A DNA stretch of 64,000 bases from Sarcophilus harrisii (GCF_902635505.1 NC_045431.1:14725001-14789000); one strand, 5' to 3'; positions 1 to 11,639 are shown, counted from the stretch's first letter. A program made the numbers and translations. The notes: a model not told the origin generated them from the sequence alone.

Positions 1-156
1 TGATACCATTAGTGGAGTAGATTGAGCCCTGGACGTAGAGGGGGAAACAGCAGCGACACTATGGACCTCTGACCTCAGACATTAATTGTGTGATTCTAGG
101 CAAGACTTTCAACTTTTCCACTTTTCCTTCCCCTATACATCTATTACCTTATGAAC

Positions 157-392
157 AGCTAGTAGGTGCTGTGTTAGAGAGAGCGCAGAGTCTGAAGTCA
201 GAAAGACCTGAATTCAAATGCGACCTCACACACTTCCCGGGCAAATCACTTAACCCTGTTTGCCTCAGTTCAGCATCTGTAAAATCACCTGGAGAAGGGC
301 TTGGTCAGTCATTCCGATGTGTTTGCTAAGAAAATCCCAGATGAGACCACGAAGGGTCGGCCATGATGGAAATGACTGACCACCAACAACAG
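157..392 (+). mobile_element. Mar1-type tRNA-derived SINE
   Basis: It contains the A/B-box-derived head, GACCTGAATTCAAAT, CTTAACCCTGTTTGCCTCAG, and an RTE-like tail with ACCACGAAGGGTCGG and ATGACTGACCACC. The 5' head is degraded. Confidence 0.8.
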
Positions 393-1274
393 AACACGAA
401 CTATCCCAGATGCCCTCAGAAAGTACAGATGCTCGGTCCCTGTTTCACGTTTCTAGCTTGCATTCCGGGGCAAGAACTGCATTATTCTAATGGGTTCCTC
501 TAGTCGAACTTATGTCAAAACAGCAAACAATAAGAAATCCCCCAATGGCCCAAACGTTCTTATCTCTAGGACATACAAGCCAATGACTCTTATCTCTCTC
601 CTTTCATCCTCCCCTCTCCTCAGCAGAACCGCCTTCACCACACAAAACGCCCCCTCCAAAGCAAGGCCCAAATCGGTTTAAATGTCAAGGGAAAAATGGG
701 ACTGGGAAGATCCCTTTTAGGCCCGGCTCCCGTTTCCGAGAGTGACCCCCTAGCTTTCCTCAGCCAGAACGGTGAGGCATTTAAAGAATCTGAAGCCATG
801 CAGCGGGAGCCCACAAAGCTCTGCGGGCGGAAATCCCAGCTCAAATGTCAGGGCCTTTAGATCCAGTGCATGGAAATGAACTCTTCCCCGGAATAACGAT
901 TAGATGATGCTTAATGCATCGTGGTACTCGGTGACCAGCAAAGGCGGCAACTGACAACTTGTTTGGGAGGCCTGAAAAAAATTCCCATTATTTGTGTCAG
1001 ATCTAATCTCAGTGGAAATGTGTTTTTTTAAGATCCAATAAATATTGTATATTCAGAGGATCATAGACTTAGTGGTTGAAGAGATAGCATTCACTTTCCT
1101 GGCTTCCGGCCTTCCCACATGGGCCATTCCATCTCCCACCACTATCCTTTCCCAAGTAACGTCTCTCCCCTCGCCCCCCTACCCATAGCCCCCAAGGTTC
1201 TGTCTTTTCACCTCCACCGGTTCTTACATAAGATCTTTCCATGATTGTTAGACCTTCCAGCTGCATTTTGTATT
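393..1274. other. Intergenic, nothing recognised
   Basis: I see no conserved open frame, no clear repeat and no RNA gene here. Short open frames have no family resemblance. Confidence 0.4.
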
Positions 1275-1415
1275 TATTTAATTGGGCTCATGTTGTTTCC
1301 TTGCACAAGAATTCAGTTCACTGAAGGCAAGGACCATTTGCATTTTTTTTTTCTTGATATGACTAGCACATGGTTCCTGGTACCTGGTAGGTGCTGAATA
1401 ATTGCCCATTGGACT
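1275..1415 (+). mobile_element. L2-type LINE 3' end fragment
   Basis: The pattern CACTGAAGGCAAGGACC...CCTGGTAGGTGCTGAATAATTG matches the L2 terminal sequence (gene-end motif 'AGTAGGTGCTCAATAAA'). Confidence 0.55.
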
Positions 1416-1589
1416 TAATTGAATTATACAGGAAGAACCTCAGATTCGGAATATTTGATCGCTTGCCCAGAAGTCCTAGGGAGCAGGGATAGGATTTTGA
1501 AAACGGGTCTTTGAACTTCAAATTCAGCATCCTCTCCACTATATCACACTTGCCTTTCACAATGAGTCTGTTTGGAAAAAAGAAAGGAA

Positions 1590-1770
1590 AGAAGCATTTA
1601 TTAACCACCTACTATGTACTGGATGCTGTGCTCACTGCTTTATAAACATCATCACACTTGATCCTCACAACAATCCTAGGAGATAGAAAATATTGATTCC
1701 ATTTTACAATTTCAGAAACTGAGGCAGAGGTTAAATCACTAGACCGGGTTCACACAGCTAATAAGTAATG
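1590..1770 (-). mobile_element. MIR SINE fragment
   Basis: Reverse-complement MIR: CATTTATTAACCACCTACTATG, ATCCTCACAACAATCCTAGG, TTTCAGAAACTGAGGCAGAGG and CACACAGCTAATAAGTAA appear in order. Confidence 0.75.
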
Positions 1771-1784
1771 TTGTCCATATGCTT

Positions 1785-1955
1785 CATTGTTGGAGAACGT
1801 CTCTGTAAATACCAAGTCCACTTGGTTACGACCCGAGACCTTAGGCAAATGGGTCTCCGTTTCTTCACCTGGCAAAGGAAGGATTTGAATGAGATGACTT
1901 TTAGGGTCTCCTCTGCCACAAAAATCCTACTTGTTCCTAGGAATAAAAGATAAAA
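1785..1955 (+). mobile_element. MIR-like SINE fragment, degraded
   Basis: GACCTTAGGCAAATGGGTCTCCGTTTCTTCACCT and the following GGATTTGAATGAGATGACTT resemble the second half of a MIR-class SINE. Divergence is high. Confidence 0.4.
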
Positions 1956-2454
1956 TACACAGTAACTGTAATTACTTAATCCAACCCACTAAAAGCAACT
2001 AAACTTGCTAAATCTAGACTGATTCCATGAGAACCCAGAAGAGATCATTGTTACCGTCTTTTTTCCCTCCCTGATTTATTCCTGTGATATTAGGAGAGTG
2101 GGGTCAAGTCCAAATAGAAATAGGAGTTCCCTGTATGAACCACATATTTCCTCAGTTTTTGAATATGACGTTCTCTCCGTTTTATTTTATTTTCCGTGAC
2201 TTTGTTAAATTGTTCCCAACTGCATTTTAATCTGGTCCAGGTTGCATTCAGGACCATCGATGGCTACACGCCAACCACTTTGATGCTCCTGTCTGAGATA
2301 ATTTCCTGAAGGGAAGCTCTCTCTACCAATGTAGACAGGCCCCGGCTTACCCGGAATCCTACAGCCAGTTGTCAATTCATACCTGACTCTAAGGCTTGCT
2401 TTCTATTTACTATCCCATGCTTCTTCTCTTATTTTGGTAAGATGCATAGTATAG

Positions 2455-2695
2455 CCTAGGCGGCCCAGTGGATAGAGCACTAGGCCTGGAATCAAAAAGA
2501 AGAGTTTATATCCAGCCTCTGATACTTCCTAGCTGTGTGACCCTAGGCGAGTCACTTAATCCTGTTTATCTCGGTTTTCTCTTTTATAAAATGAGCTGGA
2601 GAAGGAAATGGCAAACCATTCTAGAATCTTTGCCAACCCCCCCCCCAAAAAAAACCCTACTAAGAGTTGAACATGACTGAAAAACATAAAAGTGA
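2455..2695 (+). mobile_element. Mar1-type SINE, near full length
   Basis: It starts GGCCCAGTGGATAGAGCAC and passes through TAGCTGTGTGACCCTAGGC, AAATGAGCTGGAGAAGGAAA and GAACATGACTGAAAAAC. An internal C-run/A-run at 2638-2654 looks like local slippage. Confidence 0.9.
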
Positions 2696-3300
2696 AAGTA
2701 ATCTGAATTTTAAAGTTTTAGATGGAGATTTAGTCCATATTTTGCCTGATTATTTATACTTGCTAAGTGTTTTATTAAGTTTGTAATGATATTGATGGTA
2801 TTTGAACATAGAAATGACAGGGCTCTTTCAAAGATTATTCTGTCAGGGTACAAAGTGGGAATTAGGAGATGAGGGAATGTCTGAAGTTAGGCCATATAAC
2901 TTTATTCCTTTAATAAAAACACAGCAAGTAAAAGCCTGTTGCTTTCAGCAGATACTGGTCAGGCTGTACCTTCTGGAAAGCCCAAACCTGTCTTGCCCTG
3001 CCTTCCCCAACTCCCAACCAAACCAGATCTAACACATAGGAACACACTGCCTTATACATCTGACTTTTGTAAGTCTTCTCTGTTCTTTGCAAAACATTCC
3101 CAATTCCTTCATCCCCACCCCCCACCTCTTGTGAGATTGTTTCAAACTCTTCCATTTTTACCACTCATGGATGTACTTGTCAGTGCCCTAACTTAAACAT
3201 GGTACCCAAAATTGGTCATGGTCTTAGAGATAGGTTCATGGTGCATTGGAACTATAATGTGCCTAATTCTAAACACTATACTTTTATTACTTAGCGCTTT
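2696..3300. other. Intergenic, nothing recognised
   Basis: This is AT-rich sequence with no clear gene or repeat. Overlapping short open frames on both strands between 2802 and 3196 look like chance. Confidence 0.35.
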
Positions 3301-3450
3301 CTTTTTTTTTTTTTCTGAAGCTATAGAGGTTAAGTGACTTTCCCGGGGTCATACAGCCAGGAAGTATTAAGTGTCTGAGACTAGATTTGAACTAGGTGCT
3401 CCTGACTATAGGGTTGGTGTTCTATCCGCTATACCAACTAACTGCTCCTA
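3301..3450 (-). mobile_element. Second marsupial tRNA-SINE type, reversed
   Basis: A poly(T) head is followed by GGTTAAGTGACTTTCCCGGGG, AGCCAGGAAGTATTAAGTGT, GATTTGAACTAGGTGCTCC and CTATCCGCTATACC, the reverse of the tRNA-like head with AGTGTCTGAG signature. It lacks the RTE-like tail seen in Mar1 copies. Confidence 0.75.
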
Positions 3451-4012
3451 CTTAACTCTTTATCATTCTGGATCCTCTCTTTTCTGGTGCATCCTGGGAT
3501 TCATTTTTGCCTTCTTGTCTTCCATCTTTCTTGCCTATTTTTAAATAAATTCTCCATAAAGGCACCATCCAATGTTGTGGAGTCCTCTCTTTAAGTCTTC
3601 AAAATCTCAGGAATAATAAGGTAGCACTGGGACCACTCATCGTTGTCTGATTTTAGCTACATGATTGGCCCAACTTTTTCTTGATTTTCCATATTCTTTG
3701 TAATGTTTCTTTCCCTCCAGTTAATACTGTTAACTCAAATAGCCCCTCCCTGCCCAGTTACTTTATTGCCCTTTGTATTACTTAAAATTTCGATTCTCTG
3801 GAATTGGGACGTTTTATGACTTTAAGCGTCAGAACAGCACCAGAATATTGGTAATAAAGAGATGGATTTTGGCAGCAGAGAATAGCTTGATATCATTGGG
3901 AAAAAATTGCCAAGTGTCTTAATTTATGTATTTAATAACTTCGTCATTTGTACTTCTCACACATTTAGCATGTTTATTTTTATTGTATGTGGGGGGCATT
4001 TTTATCACCTCT
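3451..4012. other. Intergenic, one weak dispersed motif
   Basis: No gene is seen. The segment near 3655-3690 (CTACATGATTGGCCCAAC) recurs at about 33779 and may be part of an unnamed dispersed repeat. Confidence 0.3.
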
Positions 4013-4255
4013 TTGTTGTTCATCAGTCATTTCAATCATGTCCGACTCTTCATGACCTCATTTGGGGTTTTCTTGGCAGAGATACTGCTTTGCCATTTCC
4101 TTCTTCAGCTAATTTTTACAGATGAAAAAACTGATTTTTACAAGGTTAAGTGACTTGGTCAGGATCACACAAGTTTCGGGAGCCAGATTTGAACTCACAA
4201 AGATGAGTGTTCCTGACTTCAGACCTGGTTCTCTATTCAATGTTCCACTTACCTG
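4013..4255 (-). mobile_element. Mar1-type SINE, reversed
   Basis: Begins TCAATCATGTCCGACTCTTC, then GGGGTTTTCTTGGCAGAGAT, a TTTTTACAGATGAAAAAACTG core and the degraded tRNA-like head near 4235. Confidence 0.85.
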
Positions 4256-4261
4256 TTCTCT

Positions 4262-4370
4262 TAACCCACTACTAGACTCTAAGCTCTACATACCCCTAGA
4301 GTTATTGAGCATAGTAATGGCACATAGTAGGTCCTCATTGTGGCTTGATGAATATATTGGGAGGCTTTAT
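4262..4370 (+). mobile_element. L2-type 3' fragment, weak
   Basis: GACTCTAAGCTC...GGCACATAGTAGGTCCTCA resembles the L2 terminus, which is also seen more clearly elsewhere in the window. Confidence 0.4.
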
Positions 4371-4479
4371 ATGTGTAAGTCTAAATACACTTTGGGATTA
4401 CCAAAGGGGAGCAGTTCTAGAGACACCATATTAAAAGAAAGATTCACTCCTAGGACAGAGCTGTTTCTTCAGTTCAATT

Positions 4480-5060
4480 CCTAAAACTGACCTCCTTGAG
4501 GCATTAGGGAAGAGTCGATAAGCCAGTGAGTCAAGGGCCCAAAGGACAGTCAATGAACAATTCTTCCAGTTAGAGGAGACCCGTCACCCGGTTTGTGTAA
4601 TAGCTTAAAGCATCTGAGGGCCAGCTCTTCCGAGGAAGAATTCCCTTCCTAAGCATTCCTAGAACAATTGCTCTCTTAAGAGCTTGATCTCAAACTCCAC
4701 AGAACTCCACAGAGCAGCAGCAAATGACACAGCATTCCATTCGGATTATCCTGCAGGGAAAGGGGGTGAACTTTGGGTCTGTAGTGAGCCTGCCAGGTCA
4801 GCACTGTGGCTGTTAACTTTCTTACCGCCTTAAAGTTTTATTCCATCCCAGAGAGGAGAAGTTATTCTCTTTCACAGACAATATAATACGTTATGTTCCA
4901 GAAAGTTTGCCTTACGGTCTCGGTATACTGAGAGATTGGGCTATCCCTAACAGACTGAGCTCCTCATTGCTGTGTTGAGGGACCTGTGGTGAGCACTCCA
5001 GTTCCATTTAACTACACAATATCTAGTAGCTCTGACCAAGGAATATTTACTTCAGAGATA
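4480..5060. other. Repeat-free intergenic stretch
   Basis: There is no recognisable repeat or open frame. The sequence is compositionally balanced. It could be a conserved non-coding element, but nothing in it proves this. Confidence 0.25.
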
Positions 5061-5084
5061 GAGGAAACATAAAAATATGTTCCA

Positions 5085-5165
5085 TTTATACTTTATTTAT
5101 ATATACAATAATATATATATAATTTATATTATATTTATTTATATTATGTTCCATTTATATTCTCG
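5085..5165. repeat. AT-rich simple repeat
   Basis: TATA/TTTATATT low-complexity DNA. The short open frame across it is an artefact of composition. Confidence 0.8.
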
Positions 5166-5734
5166 TGTATACTATCTTAGATTTAGGATGGAGCAGACTA
5201 GCTTCACATGGCTTCCTACAAAGCACTGGTTCCATAAAAATTGTGTCCATATGTGGTATAACTGTTTGATGAAGTCTTGGATAATCTTCAGCTGGACTGG
5301 AGCTCTAAGGGTTATTCCCACAGATTATTACTCCTTGTTCTTTAAGGTATCCATGTAACACTAGCTCTAAAATCCAGTCTGAAAATGGGGATATCATAGA
5401 TCTTTCATAATTTATAAAGTTGGAAATTTAGTTCGCTTCACCTAGAATGGAAAAGAATAAGCACAGTTCCCAAGGCCCAAGACCCATTTCCCTGGTCATA
5501 TGACATCAAAAGAGAAGAAGCCCCCAAGGCCTTTCCCATGATCCCCCACTAGATGCTGTGAACAAGAGTGACCAAGCTCCCCTAAGAGTAAATGAGACAG
5601 ACGAGGCTATGGCACATGCTTACAGACCTGTTTGAATGGCTCCACAGACAATCAAAAAGCATCTTCCTTATGTTGTTAACTTGTGAAAATTATAGAATGT
5701 CTACGGAGGCTCCAAAGTTTCAACAAGAACAAGA

Positions 5735-5900
5735 ACAACAATAATGATAATTAACAGCTAGCATTTAAGAAGTGCTTTAAGGTTTGTGAAATATTTTACA
5801 GATATGATCTCATTTTATTTTCCCAACAACTCTGAAAGCTAGAACCTTTTATTGTTCCCACTTTAGAAAAGAACACAGTTTGAGAAAATAGATTTGAATT
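5735..5900 (-). mobile_element. MIR SINE fragment
   Basis: GCTAGCATTTAAGAAGTGCT, GATCTCATTTTATTTTCCCAAC and CCACTTTAGAAAAGAACACAG follow reverse MIR order. Confidence 0.6.
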
Positions 5901-6120
5901 CTAGTTCTTCTAGGTCTGCTCCGGCTACTTACTTGGTGTGTGACAATGATCACGCCTTACTGGAGTCCCTTTCCCCTTCTCTAAGATGGGCTTAAGAAAC
6001 ATTTATTTCTTCTAATTTGTGATGAAGAACAGCTATGACAATATATATGAAATACTTTGGAAATTACAAAGTGCTATCTCTATGTAAACTATAAGTGTCT
6101 GTTATTATTTATTATATTAG
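5901..6120 (+). mobile_element. MIR-like SINE fragment
   Basis: GATTTGAATTCTAGTTCTTC...TTACTTGGTGTGTGACAATG...ACTTTGGAAATTACAAAGTGC follows MIR order in the forward direction, back-to-back with the reversed copy. Confidence 0.5.
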
Positions 6121-7824
6121 CATGATTATTATCCCTACTTTACAGAGAAGGGCTCAGGCAAAGGGGAAACTAGGTAACTTTTCAGGGCTAATAAGTACAT
6201 GCAGCTTTCTGGGACCGCCTCCAGTCCAATAGAATCTATCCGGGGCCATCCACATGGACATTGGCAAGGAAGAGGAGGGTCTGAGCCATGGAGCCAGTCA
6301 AGTGATTGTTGGATCCATTCTGTTCTCCTCTTTGGCACGCTTCCATTTTGCTAAGTAGCCATGCTGATGATGTCTCTTTGATGCTTTTCCCATTCGCACA
6401 TCATCTGAATCAAAGGCCAGGAGCAAAAACTGCAAGCAAGCATCCTTCTCCATTTCAGAGATGCTTGCCCTATTCTATTTGCCTTCCTCTTGAACACCTC
6501 CATTGCAGGTATTTCTGGAGCCAAATTTTCTAGTCACTTTAGATAAGGGAAGGAATGGCTCTGGTCCCATTCGGTATTTGAACTTTGAAGTACTATTTTC
6601 TCCATACCATGAAATCTCTGAAAGTCGGCAAAGGGTTTTCAGGCAGAAGATGTGACCCTAGTCACTGGCATTTATTCTTTAATACTAGAAGTTTAAAGCT
6701 CATCTACATTAACCCCAAGGCCCAGATTTGTTGGGGATCACATAGCTAATGAATATCAAGGCCAGGTTAGGAATGGATCCGACTAACAGTTCAATGTTCT
6801 TTCTTCCAGATTATGCTGTCTAGGGACTTGTTGATCTGATTTTGGAGTGAATGTCTCGAGAAAAAAGAACTGGATTGAATCCCAAATTCAGGTGGGAACC
6901 TGGCAGTCCCTTGTTACTACTCCAAGTAGGGAGGGTTCTATCATTTTTGTATGACATAGAGAGAAAGAAGCAGACTGAAAAAATGGGAATCAGAGAAGAA
7001 CCTGTTTCTGAAGGAAACACACCTGGTATGTGACTGTTTTCCTTCAGGTCACTACACAGCAAATGCTTTTGTATCCTCCTTTCATCTATTATTCTCCCAT
7101 GATTAGCCAAGTGCTGCTGACCTGTGAAGCTTCTGACATCATCTGTTATTTGATTATCCTCTTTAACCTTTTTATTTTTATAAGAGAAACTATCATGTAT
7201 GTAGGTTCTGCCTAAATCTATACAACAAATATAAAAGGGAGAGAAGTTAGGTATGAGATTGGAAGTTTTAAAAGTTTTAGAGCAGTTCAAATCTATTAAA
7301 ATCACACTAAGGCCTTGGGGACACACTATCTCTAGATCCGGTTTCCCTAAGATTTTATGTGTTTTCCTTGGTTTGTGGGGAAATCCAAAGGATTTCCCAG
7401 CATAATATGCTCTCGTTCCCACCCTCAGATGGCTCATTTCTGTCGGACACTGGTTGGACAGAAAAATGTTTTCCATGCAATTAGCTGATGGCCAAAGGGT
7501 TCTCTCGATCGGGGAGAAAGAAAGAACCTCCAGAGTCATTTTATAAACTTATCAGCTGATGTTATCATAAGGATGATGCTTCAGTCTTATAAAAGATGAT
7601 TGTTCCACTGGTGACTCTGATGTGAAACCCATCTCCCGGACTGAGGATTAATATTTTATACTAATTTCCACAATTTCTGTGGACGGCAGGAAGTTTGGTA
7701 GGAAAGATATTGCTCCACTCAGGTGAGGTCTAGTCCAACCTTCTCATATTTTACAGCTAAGAAAGTTAAGTGATCTGATCGGATGGTATCCAGGAACCAA
7801 ACCATTCAGTAAAGATACACAGTT
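6121..7824. other. Intergenic, no gene supported
   Basis: A 239-codon open frame (6820-7539, minus) is the longest here but has no recognisable domain and typical random composition. The last 100 bases (7725-7800) look like a degraded MIR-class piece into which the L1 landed. Confidence 0.35.
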
Positions 7825-7841
7825 AACAATAGGTCCAAAGA
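7825..7841 (+). repeat. Left target-site duplication of the L1
   Basis: AACAATAGGTCCAAAGA is an exact match to 10146-10162. It marks the 5' junction, where the L1 is truncated inside ORF2. Confidence 0.93.
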
Positions 7842-10145
7842 CAAACTGCAACCATTCCCAATAAGATCTGGAGTGAAACAAGGTTGCCCACTATCACCGT
7901 TACTATTTAATATTGTATTAGAAACGCTAGCTATAGCAATAAGAGCTGAGAAAGAGATTAAAGGAATAAGAAGAGGCAATGAGGAAGCCAAATTATCACT
8001 CTTTGCCGATGACATGATGGTATACTTAGAGAACCCCAGAGATTCTGCTAAAAAGTTATTAGAAATAATCCACAACTTTAGCAAAGTTGCTGGTTATAAA
8101 ATAAACCCACATAAGTCATCAGCATTCTTATATATCACTAACAAAATCCAACAGTCAGAGTTACAAAGAGAAATTCCATTTAAAGTAACTACTGATAATA
8201 TAAAATATTTAGGAATCTATCTGCCAAGGGAAAATCAGAAACTTTATGAGCAAAATTACAGACCACTTTTCACACAAATTAAGTCTGATCTAACCAATTG
8301 GAAAAATATTAAATGCTCTTGGATAGGGCGAGCAAATATAATAAAGATGACAATATTACCTAAACTAATCTATTTATTTAGCGCTATACCAATCAGACTC
8401 CCAAAAACTATTTTAATGACCTAGAAAAATAACAACAAAGTTCATATGGAAAACAAAAGGTCAAGAATTTCAAGGGAATTAATGAAAAAAAATCAAATGA
8501 TGGTGGCTTAGCTGTACCAGATCTAAAATTATATTATAGAGCAGCAGTTACCAAAACTATTTGGTATTGGCTAAGGAATAGATTAGTTGATCAGTGGAAT
8601 AGATTAGGTTCAAGGGATAAAACAGTCAACAAATATAGCAACCTAGTCTTTGACAAACCCAAAGATCCCAGCTTTTGGGATAAGAACTTACTGTTTGATA
8701 AAATTGCTGGGAAAATTGGAAACTAATATGGCAGAAACTAGGCATTGATCCATACTTAACGCCGTATACCAAGATAAGGTCAAAATGGATTCATGACCTA
8801 GGCATAAAGAATGAAATTATTAATAAATTAGAGGAACATAGGATAGTTTACCTCTCAGACCTGTGGAAGGGGAAGGTCTTTATGACCAAAGCAGAACTAG
8901 AGATCATTACTGATCACAAAATAGAAAATTTCGATTATACTCAAACTGAAAGTTTTTGCACAAACAAAACTAATGCAGACAAGATTAGAAGGGAAGCAAT
9001 AAACTGGGAAAATATTTTTACAGTCAAAGGTTCTGATAAAGGCCTCATTTCCAAAATATATAGAGAATTAACTCTAATTTATAAAAAATCAAGCCATTCT
9101 CCAATTGAAAAATGGTCAAAGGATATGAACAGACAATTCTCAGATGAAGAAATTGAAACTATTTCTAGTCATATGAAAAGATGCTCCAAGTCATTATTAA
9201 TCAGAGAAATGCAAATTAAGACAACTCTAAGATACCACTACACACCTGTCAGATTGGCTAAGATGACAGGAAAAAATAATGATGATTGTTGGAAGGGATG
9301 TGGGAAAACTGGGACATTGATGCATTGTTGGTGGAGTTGTGAACGAATCCAACCATTTTGGAGAGTAGTTTGGAACTATGCTCAAAAAGTTATCAAACTG
9401 TGCATACCCTTTGATCCAGCAGTGTTACTACTGGGATTATATCCCAAAGAGATTATAAAGAAGGGAAAGGGACCTGTATGTGCACAAATGTTTGTGGCAG
9501 CCCTTTTGTAGTGGCTAGAAACTGAAACTGAATGGATGTCCATCAGTTGGAGAATGGCTGAATAAATTGTGGTATATGAAAATTATGGAATATTACTGTT
9601 CTGTAAGAAATGACCAACAGGATGATTTCAGAAAGGCCTGGAGAGACTTACACGAACTGATGCTGAGTGAAATGAGCAGGACCAGGAGATCATTATATAC
9701 TTCAACAACAATACTAGATGATGACCAGTTCTGATGGATCAGGCCATCCTCAGCAACGAGATCAACCAAATCATTTCTAATGGAGCAGTAATGAACTGAA
9801 CTAGCTATGTCCAGAAAAAGAACTCTGGGAGATGACTAAAAACCATTACATTGAATTCCCAATCCCTATATTTATGCACACCTGCATTTTTGATTTCCTT
9901 CACAAGCTAATTGTACAATAATTCAGAGTCTGATTCTTTTTGTACAGCAAAATAATGTTTTGGTCATGTATACTTATTGTGTATCTAAGTTATATTTTAA
10001 TATATTTAACATCTACTGGTCATCCTGCCATCTGGGCGGGGGGTAAGAGGTGAAAAATTGGAACAAGAGGTTTGGCAATTGTTAATCCTGTAAAGTTACC
10101 CATGTATATATCCTGTAAATAAAAGGCTATTAAATTAAAAAAAAA
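7842..10145 (+). mobile_element. 5'-truncated marsupial L1 with target-site duplication
   Basis: This is about 2.3 kb of the 3' half of an L1. It starts inside the ORF2 reverse transcriptase: the FADD active-site motif is at 8002-8013. The C-terminal cysteine motif CX3CX7HX4C is at about 9288-9332. The 3' UTR ends ATAAAAGGCTATTAAATTAAAA. The 17-bp repeat AACAATAGGTCCAAAGA flanks it at 7825-7841 and 10146-10162. ORF2 is interrupted by a stop at 8422-8424, frame changes near 8450-8490 and 8715, and a stop at 9509-9511, so it is dead but fairly young for this window. Confidence 0.95.
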
Positions 10146-10162
10146 AACAATAGGTCCAAAGA
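10146..10162 (+). repeat. Right target-site duplication of the L1
   Basis: This is the exact second copy of the 17-mer, directly after the A-rich L1 tail. Its first two A residues cannot be told apart from the tail. Confidence 0.93.
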
Positions 10163-10650
10163 GTTGGATTATATTCTATATATAATTGGATTATAACAAT
10201 ACAGTTGGACTAAATCATTTCCCTATGGTTTTTCTGGTTCTAAAATTTAACGATTACTTTTCTGAGCTATATGAAGAATCTGATTTTAGGCATCATGTTT
10301 TTGTTCTAATTCCTCTCAGTTTTCTCATGTGTAAAATGGAGGAATAATAGTTCATCAACATCAAAAGGTTATAAAGAAGGAACTCGGTAACCATAAAGTG
10401 TTAGTGAAATCGAAGTCCTTCGTGTAACTGCCTTTTTTATTCATTTCCACATAACCATGGGAACATCCCCAGGAAATGATGAAGGAGTGCGACCGTCCCT
10501 GCAAAATCAGCTGAGGTATCCTTAAAATGAGCAAATATAGATCACAAGCATCCAAAAAATATCGATTCGAACAATATGGGCGATTATCCAAACAGAGCTG
10601 AGCCTCAAACCAAACACTCCAGAACAGGAAAGGAAAAGTCCTTTATGTGG
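10163..10650. other. Intergenic, nothing recognised
   Basis: No clear gene or repeat; TTTTCTCATGTGTAAAATGG near 10320 hints at a degraded MIR core. Confidence 0.3.
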
Positions 10651-10659
10651 GAATCTGTG

Positions 10660-10830
10660 CAGCAGGAAAAAACATGAGTTTTGGAGTCAATGAACCGGGG
10701 TTCAGATCCTCACATTGCTAGCTATTATTCTCTGTGTGACCTTGCCCAATTCATTGCATCCAGTTCCTGTTTTCTCTTCTCTAATGGGGAAGATTGACAC
10801 TACAGGTTCTTTTCAGCTGTAATCCTGTGA
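10660..10830 (+). mobile_element. MIR-class SINE fragment
   Basis: GAGTTTTGGAGTCAATGAAC, GGGGTTCAGATCCTCACATTG, TGTGTGACCTTGCCCAATTC and TTCAGCTGTAATCCTGTGA are in MIR order, with a pyrimidine-rich middle. Confidence 0.55.
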
Positions 10831-10839
10831 TGGAAAAAG

Positions 10840-11345
10840 GATTGGAGCAGGGTAGAAGAGAAGGGTTGAGAGCAGCACCCCTGCCCTGTCTCCTCTGGTT
10901 TAAAGCACTGCTAAAGCTTTCTTTATCATCTCCCTAAAGTGAGCTCAGACAACGTCACCTGCAGAACCCACTTCCACATTAGGAGGCAACATCCAGCAAG
11001 CTACTCAAGAGTCTAAGGAAAAGGCTTCTCAATAAAGAGACCTTTGTTTCTCAGGGCAGGATACTTCCCTTCTGCTCTTTTTTACTCCCTTTGCAGGGAG
11101 AGTAAGCCTTCAGGGGGGTAAATGACCCAACCTAGAGCCCAGAAAAGGAAGCTTTTTGGTAAACAGGCGTTTAGCTGAGGGCTGGGGGAGCGGGTGGGGT
11201 TGCAGTTAGGGAGGGAGCAGAGGGGCCAATAAAATGGAAACCAGCCAGGAACAGATGGGAATTGCCGGCCCTTCCTGAAATTGGCCCAAACATATTTTCC
11301 CTACTTGGCCTCTGACCACTCCCCTGGGCTGGCCATTGCTGAAGT
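10840..11345 (+). promoter_or_regulatory. SOD3 proximal upstream region
   Basis: About 500 bases upstream of the TATA-like box free of recognised repeats. It contains a G-rich block (11175-11225) with a GGGAGCGGGTGGGGTT Sp/KLF-like tract and the CCAAT motif. Its role as promoter is inferred from position. Confidence 0.45.
11226..11230 (+). promoter_or_regulatory. CCAAT motif upstream of SOD3
   Basis: CCAAT lies about 120 bases upstream of the TATA-like box in a G-rich stretch (11175-11225). It is a plausible NF-Y site by position; the motif alone is weak evidence. Confidence 0.35.
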
Positions 11346-11347
11346 TT

Positions 11348-11353
11348 TATAAA
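11348..11353 (+). promoter_or_regulatory. TATA-like box of SOD3
   Basis: TATAAA sits in TTTTATAAACAGC, about 30 bases before the proposed start of exon 1. A CCAAT motif lies upstream at 11226-11230, inside GGGGCCAATAAAATGG. The spacing to the strong donor at 11475 supports a short first exon of about 95 bases. Confidence 0.5.
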
Positions 11354-11379
11354 CAGCTTTTCTGTGCCCTGTAAACTTC

Positions 11380-11474
11380 AGCCTGGATCCCAGACCTGGA
11401 GTTGTGACTCACATTTCAGGGGTTTGTGGGAACACCGGGCCACAAAAAGACACAAGGAATCCCAAGGAGGAACA
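11380..11474 (+). other. SOD3: Probable non-coding exon 1 of SOD3
   Basis: A TATA-like box at 11348 predicts a start near 11378-11385, and a strong donor (CA|GTAAGT, GT at 11475) ends the exon at 11474. No ATG here is needed for the coding frame. Other mammalian SOD3 genes have a non-coding first exon and a single coding exon, which this layout matches. The transcription start is inferred and additional 5' exons are possible. Confidence 0.6.
11405..11411 (+). promoter_or_regulatory. Consensus AP-1 site in SOD3 exon 1
   Basis: TGACTCA is an exact AP-1 palindrome, located about 25 bases after the predicted start. AP-1 control would fit oxidative or inflammatory regulation of SOD3. Occupancy is inference. 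Confidence 0.35.
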
Positions 11475-11639
11475 GTAAGTTGAGGATGGTTTGTTTGGAG
11501 GGATCTGTGCCGGTGTGGGTTTTTAATGGGGAGGAATATGGGGAAGGAGACAGCTTTTTGATACACTGAGAAACGAGGTTGATGTAAGATAATTGCTATC
11601 TAACTTTTGAACATTGGGAAGGGGAGAGCAGGGAGGCAG

